A stretch of DNA of 64,000 nt from JAWMQL01 sp033283165 (GCA_033283165.1 JAWMQL010000001.1:930001-994000), one strand, 5' to 3'; positions 16,955 to 25,424 are shown, counted from the first letter of the stretch. A program made the numbers and translations. The notes: generated from the sequence alone by a model not told the origin.

Positions 16955-18691
16955 ATGAGCAGCAAAATCAAGGTAGCCAAACCCCTCGTTATCCTGCACG
17001 GGGACGAAATGGCCCAGATAGCGTTCGAGCGCATTCTCGAGCAATTCGTCACCAGCCGGCTCGATATCGAGCTGGTGGAAATCGATCTTACCGCCGAAAA
17101 CCGCCTGGTGACCAACGGGCAGGCCGTGCGGGACGCGATCGAGGCGCTGAAGGAGCACGGGGTGGGAATCAAGAATGCCGGCATGACGGTCAACCGTCAG
17201 CAGTTGGACGAGCTGCTCGGCCGGCACCAGGATATCGATGAGTCCGGGCTGGACAAGCTGGCCACAAAATCACCCAACGGCGCCATCCGCAAGGGCATCG
17301 GCGGCAACATCACCCGGGAAGACATCCAGTTCAGGAACCTGCAGGCGGTTCGGCCGGATTGGGTCGGCCGGGATATCGACGTGATGACCATGGAGACCGG
17401 CGGCATCAAGCACAGCCACAACGAGCTGTCCCGGGCTACCGGCGTGGCCAAGGTGGTGTTTGTCGGCAGCAGTGGCGACCCGGTGGAATTGCACCGCCGG
17501 CGCCTGAACAAGGGCGACCCCTGGCTGCTGGCCAGCAACAGCCTGGATGAGGTCAGGGAGTGGGCCCACGAGTTTTTTCAGCGCGCACTGGATGAAAAAC
17601 GCGATGTCTACCTGGGTCTGAAGGACACTGTCATACCGGGCTATGACGGCGTGATGCGCGCTGCGATCGAGGATATCTACGAGCGGGAGTACCAGGACAA
17701 GCTCGCCGCCGCCGGGCTCAACTACTTCTACGAACTGATCGATGCCCAGGCGGCCCGCATCGTGGCCTCCCCTCCCGAGCGCGCCCTGTGGGGAGTGCCG
17801 GACAATACCACCGGCCGCAAGCTGTTCAAGCTGGTCAACGAGCTGAAGCGCTACGGCATACCCCAGCGCGAGTACCACGTTTCCCTGTCCCGCATGAGCG
17901 CCGGTGGCGGCGATCAGTACGGCAGCTTCAACATGCCGGCCAGTGAGGACGGTATCCTAAAGGTGATCGTCGACGGCGTGGAAAAACATGCCAGGGATGT
18001 AAAACAGGGAGACCCTATCCTGTTCATGTCCAACGACCGCCAGGCCATTAAGGATTGGGTGATGCAGGTCTTCAGGGACGCCTCACACAAGAACAAGGAG
18101 GTCTACTTCGGGCTCAAGCGGGAGTACATGGAATACGATGAGGTGTTCAGCCACGTGCTGCTGGAAGTGCGCCACGAGTTGGCCAACTCAGGCACCCGGC
18201 CACCCTCTTTCATGATCATGCGCCCCTCCAGCCAGTTGAAGAAGATGATCTGCGACCCGCCGCGCAACGCGCTGTACCCGGCGCAGAACCTGGATGGCGA
18301 TATATTCTCGGATATTTCCGCCGCCCTGGGCGGCAGCCTGGCCACCGCCAGTTCCATCATCGAGAGCAAGGACGGCACCATGCTGTTCGAGGCGCCCCAC
18401 GGCACCGCCCACGATCTCTACCTGCGCTATCTCGAAAGCGATGGCAAGGAAGCCCACTTCAACTCTTCAGCGCTTATTTTCGCCGTCGCGAATGCCCTGG
18501 AGACGCTGGCCGAGCGCGACAATAACGAGCCGCTGCGCGACTACTCTTTGAATCTGAAAGAGGCGCTGATCGAAACCGTGGCCCAGGGCACCATCACCGG
18601 TGATCTGAAGGGCAAGACGACCGACCCCGACAGGGAAACCGTCGTCGACATGTGCGGCTTCCTGGATGCGGTGGAGAGTAATATCGGTTGA
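16955..18691 (+). CDS. Isocitrate dehydrogenase (eukaryote-type subfamily) with internal duplication
   Basis: About 578 residues from the ATG at 16955. A TTG at 16874 is also in frame. The fold is that of dimeric NADP-IDH: HGDEMAQIAFE (15-25), substrate loop KSPNGAIRKGIGG (105-117), metal aspartates in LDGDIFSD (446-453) and FEAPHGTAHD (478-487). Canonical members are about 410 residues. Here about 168 extra residues are explained by a repeat: segment 165-284 (GDPWLLASNSLDEVREW, VYLGLKDT) recurs, diverged, at 335-449 (GDPILFMSNDRQAIKDW, VYFGLKRE). The GDQY motif (319-322) precedes only the second copy. Activity is probable but the cofactor is untested. Confidence 0.85.
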   Translation: MSSKIKVAKPLVILHGDEMAQIAFERILEQFVTSRLDIELVEIDLTAENRLVTNGQAVRDAIEALKEHGVGIKNAGMTVNRQQLDELLGRHQDIDESGLDKLATKSPNGAIRKGIGGNITREDIQFRNLQAVRPDWVGRDIDVMTMETGGIKHSHNELSRATGVAKVVFVGSSGDPVELHRRRLNKGDPWLLASNSLDEVREWAHEFFQRALDEKRDVYLGLKDTVIPGYDGVMRAAIEDIYEREYQDKLAAAGLNYFYELIDAQAARIVASPPERALWGVPDNTTGRKLFKLVNELKRYGIPQREYHVSLSRMSAGGGDQYGSFNMPASEDGILKVIVDGVEKHARDVKQGDPILFMSNDRQAIKDWVMQVFRDASHKNKEVYFGLKREYMEYDEVFSHVLLEVRHELANSGTRPPSFMIMRPSSQLKKMICDPPRNALYPAQNLDGDIFSDISAALGGSLATASSIIESKDGTMLFEAPHGTAHDLYLRYLESDGKEAHFNSSALIFAVANALETLAERDNNEPLRDYSLNLKEALIETVAQGTITGDLKGKTTDPDRETVVDMCGFLDAVESNIG

Positions 18692-18962
18692 CACACGAAA
18701 ATGCAGATTTGACCTGACCGCTGGCGGAGAATATAACAGCGTGCCCCAGAGGCAAGGCGCCCAGTCTTTGAATCGCATGGCCAAATACGTTCACGCTATC
18801 CAGGAGACGTGGCCGACGCACCTGGGTGATTGCGATGAAGCTGTAGCCTATCCAGGCGGCAAGCGTGGTTCCGCTTACGTAAATAACGACTATCCAAAAA
18901 AAGATAGACTCTTTTTCGACTCTGGTATGTTCAATCCCCGCCAGATCGAGAAAGGCAATATT
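18692..18962. other. Intergenic stretch with possible membrane-segment remnant
   Basis: No complete gene is seen in these 271 bp. On the minus strand the frame of the lipoprotein gene stays open after its TGA (18963-18965) through this stretch. About 18829-18906 would encode a hydrophobic run, IFFWIVVIYVSGTTLAAWIG, then charged residues. No start codon or ribosome site lies upstream of the run. It may be the remnant of a displaced small membrane protein or chance. Confidence 0.25.
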
Positions 18963-19733
18963 TCACTCACCCTGCCAGTATTCGAGCAGCAGTCCAGCCA
19001 TGTCACCCGTTATCATCTCCCTGCACTGGCTCATGGCCGACTCGATTTGCGCTATGTCCGCGTCCAACCAGATCTCGAGCGGATGGCGCTCGGATCGTCC
19101 CTGGATTTCGCGGTAGCCACCGTCCTCATTTTCTTCGTCCGTGTCACGGTCACTGGCATAGGCAAAACGGGCGGTCACCTTGAGGTACACGTCCTCGTCG
19201 CTACGCCTGAATTCCAGCGACGTGATACTCACGATAGCCTGCACCCCGGCCTCCTCCACCGGCGCCAGCATTGCCTCGGGCAGTTGCTGCCGCAGTTCCT
19301 GGACCAGTTCCGTCTGTAGGTCATGCCCCGCATCCAGCTCACGCATCTTGTTATCGAGGACCACCGCGTCGTCCGAGCTGATCCCGGTGACACCGTAGAC
19401 AAGTCCGCCGACGCCGCCGACAGCCATGCCCGTTAGAGCGAGCCCGGAAATACAGAGACCATAAAGAAAGGGACCGCAAGCAAGCGCACCAACGGCCATC
19501 GCTCCCAGGCCTACCGTGCCGCTACCCACGCTCATGCCCTGTATTGCCTTGTCGGACGCGGTTTCCGGTCCGATATACCGGATGAATTCCGCCGGGCTGA
19601 CAATGGCGATGGTATTGAAGCTGCGAGGCTGCAGCCGGGGTTTCCTGGCTCCCGTGGCACAGCCGGTCACCACCAGCGCAAGACCGATTACTATCACCAC
19701 AAGGCGGTCGCGTAGAAAGCGCAGTGAATCCAC
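18963..19733 (-). CDS. Putative lipoprotein of unknown function
   Basis: A 256-residue protein starting at a GTG with GGGGGGAG just upstream. RFLRDRLVVIVIGLALVVTGC is a lipoprotein signal with lipobox VTGC. The mature part has FNTIAIVSPAEFIRYIG (a beta strand), a Gly/Ala-rich hydrophobic middle (about 75-115, VGALACGPFLYGLCISGLAL), then DLQTELVQELRQQLPEAML and an acidic C-terminal third. The Gly-rich hydrophobic segment recalls glycine-zipper lipoproteins. A shortened, frameshifted copy lies at 21213-21562. Function unknown. Confidence 0.75.
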   Translation of the reverse strand: MDSLRFLRDRLVVIVIGLALVVTGCATGARKPRLQPRSFNTIAIVSPAEFIRYIGPETASDKAIQGMSVGSGTVGLGAMAVGALACGPFLYGLCISGLALTGMAVGGVGGLVYGVTGISSDDAVVLDNKMRELDAGHDLQTELVQELRQQLPEAMLAPVEEAGVQAIVSITSLEFRRSDEDVYLKVTARFAYASDRDTDEENEDGGYREIQGRSERHPLEIWLDADIAQIESAMSQCREMITGDMAGLLLEYWQGE

Positions 19734-19837
19734 TCCCCCCTTTCCTCTTTGTGCCTGAAAGAGTTTCAGCCTAATGCATCAGCGATGATCGGCATTGCGC
19801 TGGGTCAATAGTCTGATACGAGTTCACTCTGGCGGCT
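19721..19837. repeat. Direct repeat copy 1, upstream of the lipoprotein gene
   Basis: This segment matches 21549-21667 over about 117 bp with few differences. Its core 19769-19820 is identical over 52 bp to 21598-21649 or nearly so. It includes the first codons and upstream region of the lipoprotein gene and ends exactly where the IDH-like fragment begins. Confidence 0.8.
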
Positions 19838-19981
19838 GATGGCAAGGAGGCCCACTGCAACTCATCAGCACTGATTTTCGCGGTTGCCAATGCCCTAAAG
19901 ACGCTGGCTGAGCGCGACGACAACGAGCCCCTGCGGGAGTACTCGCTGAAACTGAAAGAGGCTTTGATCGAAACCGTTGCG
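19838..19981 (+). pseudogene. Fragment of a second isocitrate dehydrogenase gene
   Basis: 48 codons in one frame read DGKEAHCNSSALIFAVANAL and on through PLREYSLKLKEALIETVA, matching residues 496-543 of the IDH at 16955 (nucleotides 18440-18583). About half of the codons differ, but by hand count only five changes alter the residue, so the source gene evolved as a functional protein before it was cut. No start, no active site and no IDH continuation on either side. It abuts direct repeat copy 1. Confidence 0.85.
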
Positions 19982-20016
19982 GTCTCTTGTCCCCATTGGC
20001 GGGAGCCAACAACGGG

Positions 20017-20781
20017 TCAGGTGCCGATCCGTAAAGGGTCATCCAACCCCTTCAGCAGGGTCAGCACCGAGAGGGCCGCGAGATAGCTGGTCGCGGGATT
20101 GTCAGGCGATGGCTTGTTATCGCAGCGAATTATTACAACGCCAAACGGACCGCTTGCGCTGATCTCGTGGCGGTTTGACGATATCTTATTGTCCGCCCAT
20201 ACCTCGACTACCGGCTCGACACCCGTGGCCAGTCCCAGGGAGGTGGAGACATTGATGTTCTTCGGGAACCTGGCTATGGCCTCCAGGGCCGTACCCCGGA
20301 AAACTCGATGCGGTTTGTCGGTATCGGGCAGGCCAAGCGCACGGGGGTGCTTGGTGGTTTTCAATAACAGACTGTCCAAGCCGCAAATACCGGCCACCTT
20401 GATGTTGTCGAGGCCGAAAATGGCGCCACTCGGAACGTAGATGCGACGCCCCTTTCTCGTAGCAAGCTCGCGCGCCGCCTGCATGAATGCGGCATCGGCA
20501 AGGGCCCCGACGCTGAGTACCACGACATCCTTGCCTTGGTCCAGCGCCGGGAGCAGGTAGGATCTGACCGCTTCAATCGATGCCGCCTCCACCAGAACCG
20601 GGTAATCAGCCTCGAGCAGATCGTTGACGTCGATGCAGTGCGCCGCGCCAGCGCGGTCAGCTAAGGCACGAGCCCGGGCGGTGTCGACATCCAGACAGGC
20701 AACGATATCTGCTATTCCTTCGCGTTGAGATGCGATAATGCCGGCTATATTCCCGCACCCGAGCAGACCGATTTGCAGCAC
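20017..20781 (-). CDS. nadX: L-aspartate dehydrogenase
   Basis: A 254-residue protein with N-terminal Rossmann motif GLLGCGNIAGIIA, VLVEAASIEAVRSYLLPAL, the signature YVPSGAIFGLDNIK, and the C-terminal domain RFPKNINVSTSLGLATG followed by EISASGPFGVVIIR. This is the aspartate dehydrogenase family (NAD(P)-dependent oxidation of aspartate to iminoaspartate, a possible entry to NAD synthesis, or aspartate formation in reverse). Length is typical. It begins 1 bp after the stop of the gene at 20783, which lies upstream of it on the same strand, so the two are likely one transcript. The physiological direction is unknown. Confidence 0.88.
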   Translation of the reverse strand: MLQIGLLGCGNIAGIIASQREGIADIVACLDVDTARARALADRAGAAHCIDVNDLLEADYPVLVEAASIEAVRSYLLPALDQGKDVVVLSVGALADAAFMQAARELATRKGRRIYVPSGAIFGLDNIKVAGICGLDSLLLKTTKHPRALGLPDTDKPHRVFRGTALEAIARFPKNINVSTSLGLATGVEPVVEVWADNKISSNRHEISASGPFGVVIIRCDNKPSPDNPATSYLAALSVLTLLKGLDDPLRIGT

Positions 20782-20782
20782 C

Positions 20783-21199
20783 TTAAGATCTTAAATATTC
20801 AAGAATCTGCTCGACGCTGGCATCGGTCAAATTCTTATCGACGGTTTGCGAAACGATATCGTCCAGTGGGCTGGGGAGTTGATTGCGCAATAATCCGAGG
20901 AAGTGCGGCGACGCCGCCAGCACCAGCTGTTCGAAATGTTGCTGGTTGTGTAACTCCTTCAGGTGCCGGGCCAGCAATTTGGCGAAATCCTTGTCCTCCT
21001 GCTCCCGTGCCGTAGTCCGTGGGTCCAGGGTTCCGCGCCCGTCCACCGAGCGCCCCGGGGAGTCGCTCACCAGCTCCTGGTTTATCAGGTGGGCCTCGGG
21101 GTGTGCGAATCCCTCGATTTCTTCGATGCCTCTCATCAGCGATTGCGTACTGAATATTCGCGCCCTGGCGCTGTTCGCAACGATTACAAGTGTTTTCAT
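20783..21199 (-). CDS. Host attachment protein family (baeRF-like), 138 residues
   Basis: MKTLVIVANSARARIFST is the typical start of this family, followed by LVSDSPGRSVDGRGTLDPRT and RHLKELHNQQHFEQLVLAASPHFLG with a C-terminal helix. The fold is related to the eRF1 central domain. The attachment name comes from a plant-associated homologue, and the true role is uncertain. The start is the ATG at 21199. A longer frame to 21250 has no homologous look and reaches into the lipoprotein pseudogene. It precedes nadX with a 1-bp gap. Confidence 0.85.
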   Translation of the reverse strand: MKTLVIVANSARARIFSTQSLMRGIEEIEGFAHPEAHLINQELVSDSPGRSVDGRGTLDPRTTAREQEDKDFAKLLARHLKELHNQQHFEQLVLAASPHFLGLLRNQLPSPLDDIVSQTVDKNLTDASVEQILEYLRS

Positions 21200-21212
21200 A
21201 CGTTTTACCCTC

Positions 21213-21562
21213 TCAGTGCTGGTGCAGTAATGCCACCATTTCCCAGACAATCAACTCCCGGCACCGGCTCATGGCATGTTCAATTTGCTCACTTTCCGTC
21301 CCCAGCCAGAACTCGGGCGGATGGCCAACGTTCCCAGACCTACCTTGCCGCTACCCACGCTCATGCCCTTAATTACCTTGTCGAAAGCGGTTTTCGAACC
21401 AATATGCTGGATAAACTTCGCGAGACTGACAATGGCAATGGTATTGAAGCTGCGAGACTGCAGCCGGGGTTTCTTCGCTCCCATGGCACAGCTGGTCACC
21501 AACAGCGCAAGACTGATTACTATCGCCACGAGGCGGTCGTCTACACAGTGCGGTGAATCCAC
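21213..21562 (-). pseudogene. Decayed copy of the lipoprotein gene
   Basis: The start matches the gene at 19733 (RSFNTIAIVSLAKFIQHIG against RSFNTIAIVSPAEFIRYIG, with lipobox VTSC), and the end matches in another frame (QIEHAMSRCRELIVWEM against QIESAMSQCREMITGDM). The copy is 350 bp against 771, so 421 bp are missing from the middle, which shifts the frame. Most surviving differences change residues, consistent with loss of selection. An open frame of 97 codons remains at 21269-21562 and could be mistaken for a gene. Confidence 0.85.
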
Positions 21563-21667
21563 TCCCCCCTTTCTCTTTGTGCCTGAAACAGTTTCAGCCT
21601 AATGCATCAGCGATGATCGGCATTGCGCTGGGTCAATAGTCTGATACGGGCTCGCTCTGGCGGCTGG
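21549..21667. repeat. Direct repeat copy 2, upstream of lipoprotein pseudogene
   Basis: Counterpart of 19721-19837, same orientation, 1.83 kb away. The upstream non-coding part is better conserved than the pseudogene body. Similarity ends at GGCGGCTG; here it is followed by unrelated sequence instead of the IDH fragment. Confidence 0.8.
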
Positions 21668-21779
21668 TTGCACAGGTAAGCCCCGCGCAAAGTGCCACCA
21701 CGTTGAACATACCGTGATTTGCGGTCAAACTGGGGAAAGCATTTCTTTAACTGGACACTTATCGAAGGGAACAACAGCC

Positions 21780-22358
21780 ATGAAAAGACTTCTTTTCGGC
21801 TTGTTCGGCGTGATAGCCGTGTCGCTCGGAGCAAACGCGGCCCTGAAGGCCGGTGACATCGCTCCGCCATTCACTACCACAGCGTCTCTGGATGGCAAGG
21901 CTTTCGAGTATTCCCTGGCGCAGTCACTCGAAACCGGAACCGTGGTGGTTTACTTCTATCCCTCCGCCTACACCGGCGGTTGCAACGTCCAGGCGCACGA
22001 GTTCTCCGTCAACATGCCTGCCTTCGAGGCGGCGGGGGCCACCGTTATTGGGCTGTCGCTTGACAGCATCGAGCGGCTCAACAAGTTTTCTGCCGACCCC
22101 GACTACTGCGCCGGGAACCTGGCCGTGGGCTCGGACCCCGACGGCGCCATTGCCAGGGCTTACGGCCTTGAAGTCAGGGCAGCGGTGAGCGGAAAGAAAG
22201 ACACGCGGGGAGAGACGATCGATCATGGCTTCGCGGAACGGGTCACGTTTATCGTAACTCCCGATGGCAGAGTGGCGGATACCATCGGGGGTGTTGCACC
22301 GGCAGACAACGTGAAAAAGACCCTCGAAGCCATACAGCGCCTGCAGACACAGCACTGA
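21780..22358 (+). CDS. Exported peroxiredoxin (AhpC/TSA type)
   Basis: A 192-residue protein with signal peptide KRLLFGLFGVIAVSLGANA, so periplasmic. The thioredoxin-like domain starts ALKAGDIAPPFT. The peroxidatic Cys is in YPSAYTGGCNVQAHEF. BCP-type enzymes usually have a resolving Cys five residues later, here His; a later Cys in DPDYCAGN could resolve. It reduces peroxides using an unidentified thiol partner. The start ATG at 21780 follows GAAGGGAAC. A bidirectional hairpin lies just downstream. Confidence 0.88.
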   Translation: MKRLLFGLFGVIAVSLGANAALKAGDIAPPFTTTASLDGKAFEYSLAQSLETGTVVVYFYPSAYTGGCNVQAHEFSVNMPAFEAAGATVIGLSLDSIERLNKFSADPDYCAGNLAVGSDPDGAIARAYGLEVRAAVSGKKDTRGETIDHGFAERVTFIVTPDGRVADTIGGVAPADNVKKTLEAIQRLQTQH

Positions 22359-22391
22359 ATCACACCTGCTTGTGAGGTGAAAGTCACCTGA

Positions 22392-22416
22392 CCCCGGTCA
22401 ACATCAATGACCGGGG
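22392..22416. terminator. Bidirectional hairpin between convergent genes
   Basis: CCCCGGTCA at 22392-22400 pairs perfectly with TGACCGGGG at 22408-22416 across a 7-nt loop. It lies between the convergent peroxiredoxin gene (ends 22358) and the secreted-protein gene (ends 22441). No T-run follows on either strand. Confidence 0.55.
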
Positions 22417-22440
22417 GCACTCCCTACTCCGTGGGTACTG

Positions 22441-23175
22441 TCAGGGAGACAAGCCCGTCAGTTCCAGTTCTTCATCTTTCACCAGGCCGACACCGGGACA
22501 GTAGACCTTCTCATCGCCCTCCTTCCCTTTGGGGTCTTCCAGGAAATTGGTGTCGCTGACCATCACGCAGTGCTGGAACTCGCCGCCGCCGGGGTTGGGG
22601 AAGGTCAGCCCGGTACCCACGTGTTCGGCCCGGTCCAACGCCACACCGGGAGCCACCTCCTGGAAGTAGCGGGACCCGAGCAGGAAACTGCCGCCGGGCA
22701 TGATGATGCCAGGCCGATTCTCGCCATCGCCTGCCCGCCAGCCGTCGGGCAGCGGGTTTCCCTCACCGTCGAGCACATCCTCGCCGAAATAGAACACATC
22801 ACCGGTACCGACACACTCGGCGTAGAAGTTGCGTGAAATCTCCGTCACCTCGCCATCCACGGTCTCATACTCCTCGACCACGCGGGTCAGCACCCCGTCA
22901 ACCAGTTCCGTATCCACCGTGACCGTAATCCTGACGGCCTCTGCCTCATCACACTCCCCTTCTGCCACGCACGCCGAGTTGTCCAGGTAGGAAATGCTGC
23001 CAACGTTAAGCGGGAAGTACTCGCTGACGCCGCCACTGGTGACGTACTGCCCGCCGGGGCAGCTGAATTCGTCGGTGAAATCCCGCTTGTCGTGTCCCGG
23101 CAGTGACGCCATCGCTGACAGGGCAGTAACCGCAAGAGCAACCGTTGCTACTGGATGAATATTCTTAACGTTCAT
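22441..23175 (-). CDS. Secreted protein of unknown function
   Basis: 244 residues with a signal peptide (HPVATVALAVTALSAMA). The mature part is acidic and beta-rich, with five Cys (SCPGGQ, SACVAEGEC, YAECVG, QHCVMV, YCPGVG region) that suggest disulfides outside the cytoplasm. FLLGSRYFQEVAPGVALDRA and GLVKDEELELTG resemble the ends of other exported gammaproteobacterial hypothetical proteins, but no family could be named. Its start carries CAGGAGG 7-8 nt upstream. Convergent with the peroxiredoxin. Confidence 0.7.
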   Translation of the reverse strand: MNVKNIHPVATVALAVTALSAMASLPGHDKRDFTDEFSCPGGQYVTSGGVSEYFPLNVGSISYLDNSACVAEGECDEAEAVRITVTVDTELVDGVLTRVVEEYETVDGEVTEISRNFYAECVGTGDVFYFGEDVLDGEGNPLPDGWRAGDGENRPGIIMPGGSFLLGSRYFQEVAPGVALDRAEHVGTGLTFPNPGGGEFQHCVMVSDTNFLEDPKGKEGDEKVYCPGVGLVKDEELELTGLSP

Positions 23176-23280
23176 AAAAACCTCCTGTTTTATACCTTTG
23201 GCAGAGACTTGAACGAAGCCACCGGACGCAAAGGCTCAGGGAGTTAGAGTCCTCCGGCGTAGAAAATCTGTCGCCAGGAG

Positions 23281-23940
23281 CTAAACCCGATCACCAACAC
23301 CGTCGAGAATAAACTCGGTAATGGCGCGATCAACCTGTTCGCGATCCTTCCCCGTACCGGAGAATAACCAGTCCTTGAACAGTACACAGCCCAGCGTGGC
23401 GGCAAAACAGACCCGGACCATGATTGCAGGATCGAGCTCTGCATCATCTCCCAAACGCTTCGACATCATCGCAGCTGCCCGCTCAAAATAGGTTTGCAGG
23501 CTGTCGATGCCGCCAAGTCCCGTATTATGATCTGGGGAGTAGGTCTCCGCGACCAGCGCCGAAAGGAGCAGCCGGGCATTTTTGTCGAGGAATTGCTGAA
23601 ACTCCGCGGTATACAGGCGCTCAACCTCCCGAAAGCTGGCGCCCTCCTCCTGTTTGGACAGATGCTGCTCGATGAAAATGGAAAAGTGCTCGTTTAATGG
23701 TTCGAACACCGCGTTCCTGAAGAGGTCTGACTTGCTCGGAAAATAGCGAAAAAGTTGCGCCTCCGTTACCTTGGCCCGCTTCGCAATCGCCGCCGTTCTG
23801 GCTTCGGAGTAACCGCAGATCTCGAATTCCTCGCGGGAGGCGCGCAGCAAGCGCTCCCTGATTTCCTTTGAGGACCGTCGCTGTCGGGTGATGGCCTTTT
23901 CCTTTACTGCTGCCGCAACCACCTTGCCTTGCCTGGCCAT
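23281..23940 (-). CDS. TetR/AcrR family transcriptional regulator
   Basis: 219 residues. The HTH is at about residues 27-75: RLLRASREEFEICGYSEART then KVTEAQLFRYFPSKSDLFR, the standard pattern. The ligand domain follows. It is divergent from the amidohydrolase gene across 146 bp and is the obvious candidate regulator of the 24-29.5 kb cluster. No clear palindrome for it was found in the gap. Confidence 0.88.
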   Translation of the reverse strand: MARQGKVVAAAVKEKAITRQRRSSKEIRERLLRASREEFEICGYSEARTAAIAKRAKVTEAQLFRYFPSKSDLFRNAVFEPLNEHFSIFIEQHLSKQEEGASFREVERLYTAEFQQFLDKNARLLLSALVAETYSPDHNTGLGGIDSLQTYFERAAAMMSKRLGDDAELDPAIMVRVCFAATLGCVLFKDWLFSGTGKDREQVDRAITEFILDGVGDRV

Positions 23941-24086
23941 ATCTATCGAGTCTATCGCGCAATGGTTCCCATGAGTCGCTTGATACTAGCATGGCGCAAG
24001 CCAGGGATATAGATAGTGTTTACTTTCTTAGTGGGGGGTGTAAAAATACCTGAATACCCAGCAGGCGCATACTGGAGGCAGTAGTC

Positions 24087-25424
24087 ATGGCCAAAGACCT
24101 GAACGACATGATCCTGATCAGCACCGATGATCATATCTGTGAACCCCCCACCCTGTTCGACAATCACCTGTCAGGGGAGGCCCTGGCGAAAGCGCCCAAA
24201 CTCAAGACGGACAAAAACGGCAAAAACTACTGGTCTTACCAGGGCAAGACCAAACCGGGTATCGGGCTCAACGCGGTGGTCGGGCGGCCGCTGGAAGAGT
24301 ACGGCATGGAGCCCAACGCCCTCGAGGATATGCGGGCCGGTTGCTACGACGTGCACGCCCGTATCGACGACATGAACGTCAACGGCATCGCGGTGCAGAT
24401 GAACTTCGGCAACTCCATCGGATTCGACAATGAAACCTTCCACCAGGCGCCGGACAAGGGCCTGGCACTCACCCATCTGCGCGCGTGGAACGACTGGCAC
24501 ATCGACGAGTGGTGCGGTGCCTACCCCGGGCGCTTCATTCCCCTGGCCATCCTGCCCAACTGGGATATGAAAGCCACCGTCGAGGAGATCAAACGCGTTG
24601 CCGACAAGGGCTGTACCGCGGTCAGCATGTCGGAAAACCCGACCAAACAGGGCCTGCCCAGCATCCACAACGAGTACTGGGCCCCCTTCTTCAAAGCGGT
24701 AGTCGAACACGACATGACTATCGCCCTGCATATCGGAAGCGGCAACCCCGTACCACACGCCTCCATGGAAACACCCATTGAGGCCTGGATCAGCACCATG
24801 CCCCTGTCTATCTCGGTGGGTGCAGCGGACTGGTTGCAGCTGAAAGCCCTGCACGACTACCCGAACCTGCGCATTGCCCTGTCCGAGAGCAGTATTGGCT
24901 GGATACCCTATTTTCTGGAACGCGCCGATTTTTCGAACTGGCGGCACAAGGCCTGGACCAATTCGCGTTTCCAGGACATCAAACCCAGTGAACTGTTCCG
25001 CCGCCACTTCCTGTGCTGCTTCATCGATGACGCCTTCGGCCTGAAACACCTGGAGGACGTCGGCGAGGACATCGTCGCCTACGAAACCGATTACCCGCAT
25101 TCTGACACCCTCTGGCCCGAGGCGCCGGAGCATCTCTGGGAGCAACTGAAGCACCTGAGCGAGCGGCAGATCGCCAAGGTCACCCATGAGAACGCCATGC
25201 GCTTCTTCCGCTTCAACCCGTTTGAGCATATCCAGCGTGAAGACCTGACCGTGGGTGCACTGCGCAAGCAGGCTGTGGACAGGGGGGTGGATACCACGCC
25301 GATCTCCACCGGCGGCGCTCGTCCCGTGGAGGAAGGGGTAGACCGCCCAGTCACCTCAGGCGACCTGGCGGTCATGTTCAATAAACACGCCACAACCATC
25401 GCGGAAACCGAGTCCGCGGCCTGA
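24087..25424 (+). CDS. Amidohydrolase family protein (metal-dependent hydrolase/decarboxylase)
   Basis: 445 residues. Near the start is STDDHICEPP, where the HxH metal motif is partly replaced (DDHICEP). The barrel continues with RAWNDWHIDEWCGAYPGRF, PLAILPNWDMKATVEEIKR, the helix-4 type IALHIGSGNP with a metal His, and YETDYPHSDTLWP with the conserved Asp and His. This is the ACMSD/LigJ-like branch that hydrolyses or decarboxylates aromatic ring-cleavage or related acids. The substrate is unknown. TGGAGG lies 12-17 nt upstream of the ATG. First gene of the plus-strand cluster. Confidence 0.9.
   Translation: MAKDLNDMILISTDDHICEPPTLFDNHLSGEALAKAPKLKTDKNGKNYWSYQGKTKPGIGLNAVVGRPLEEYGMEPNALEDMRAGCYDVHARIDDMNVNGIAVQMNFGNSIGFDNETFHQAPDKGLALTHLRAWNDWHIDEWCGAYPGRFIPLAILPNWDMKATVEEIKRVADKGCTAVSMSENPTKQGLPSIHNEYWAPFFKAVVEHDMTIALHIGSGNPVPHASMETPIEAWISTMPLSISVGAADWLQLKALHDYPNLRIALSESSIGWIPYFLERADFSNWRHKAWTNSRFQDIKPSELFRRHFLCCFIDDAFGLKHLEDVGEDIVAYETDYPHSDTLWPEAPEHLWEQLKHLSERQIAKVTHENAMRFFRFNPFEHIQREDLTVGALRKQAVDRGVDTTPISTGGARPVEEGVDRPVTSGDLAVMFNKHATTIAETESAA

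Noticed and set aside
20783..21199. Phage attachment gene or prophage sign
   Set aside because: The family name is historical; no phage genes or attachment sites are nearby.
21269..21562. Intact 97-residue lipoprotein gene
   Set aside because: The frame shifts at a 421-bp deletion relative to the full copy, and the true C-terminus continues in another frame to 21213.
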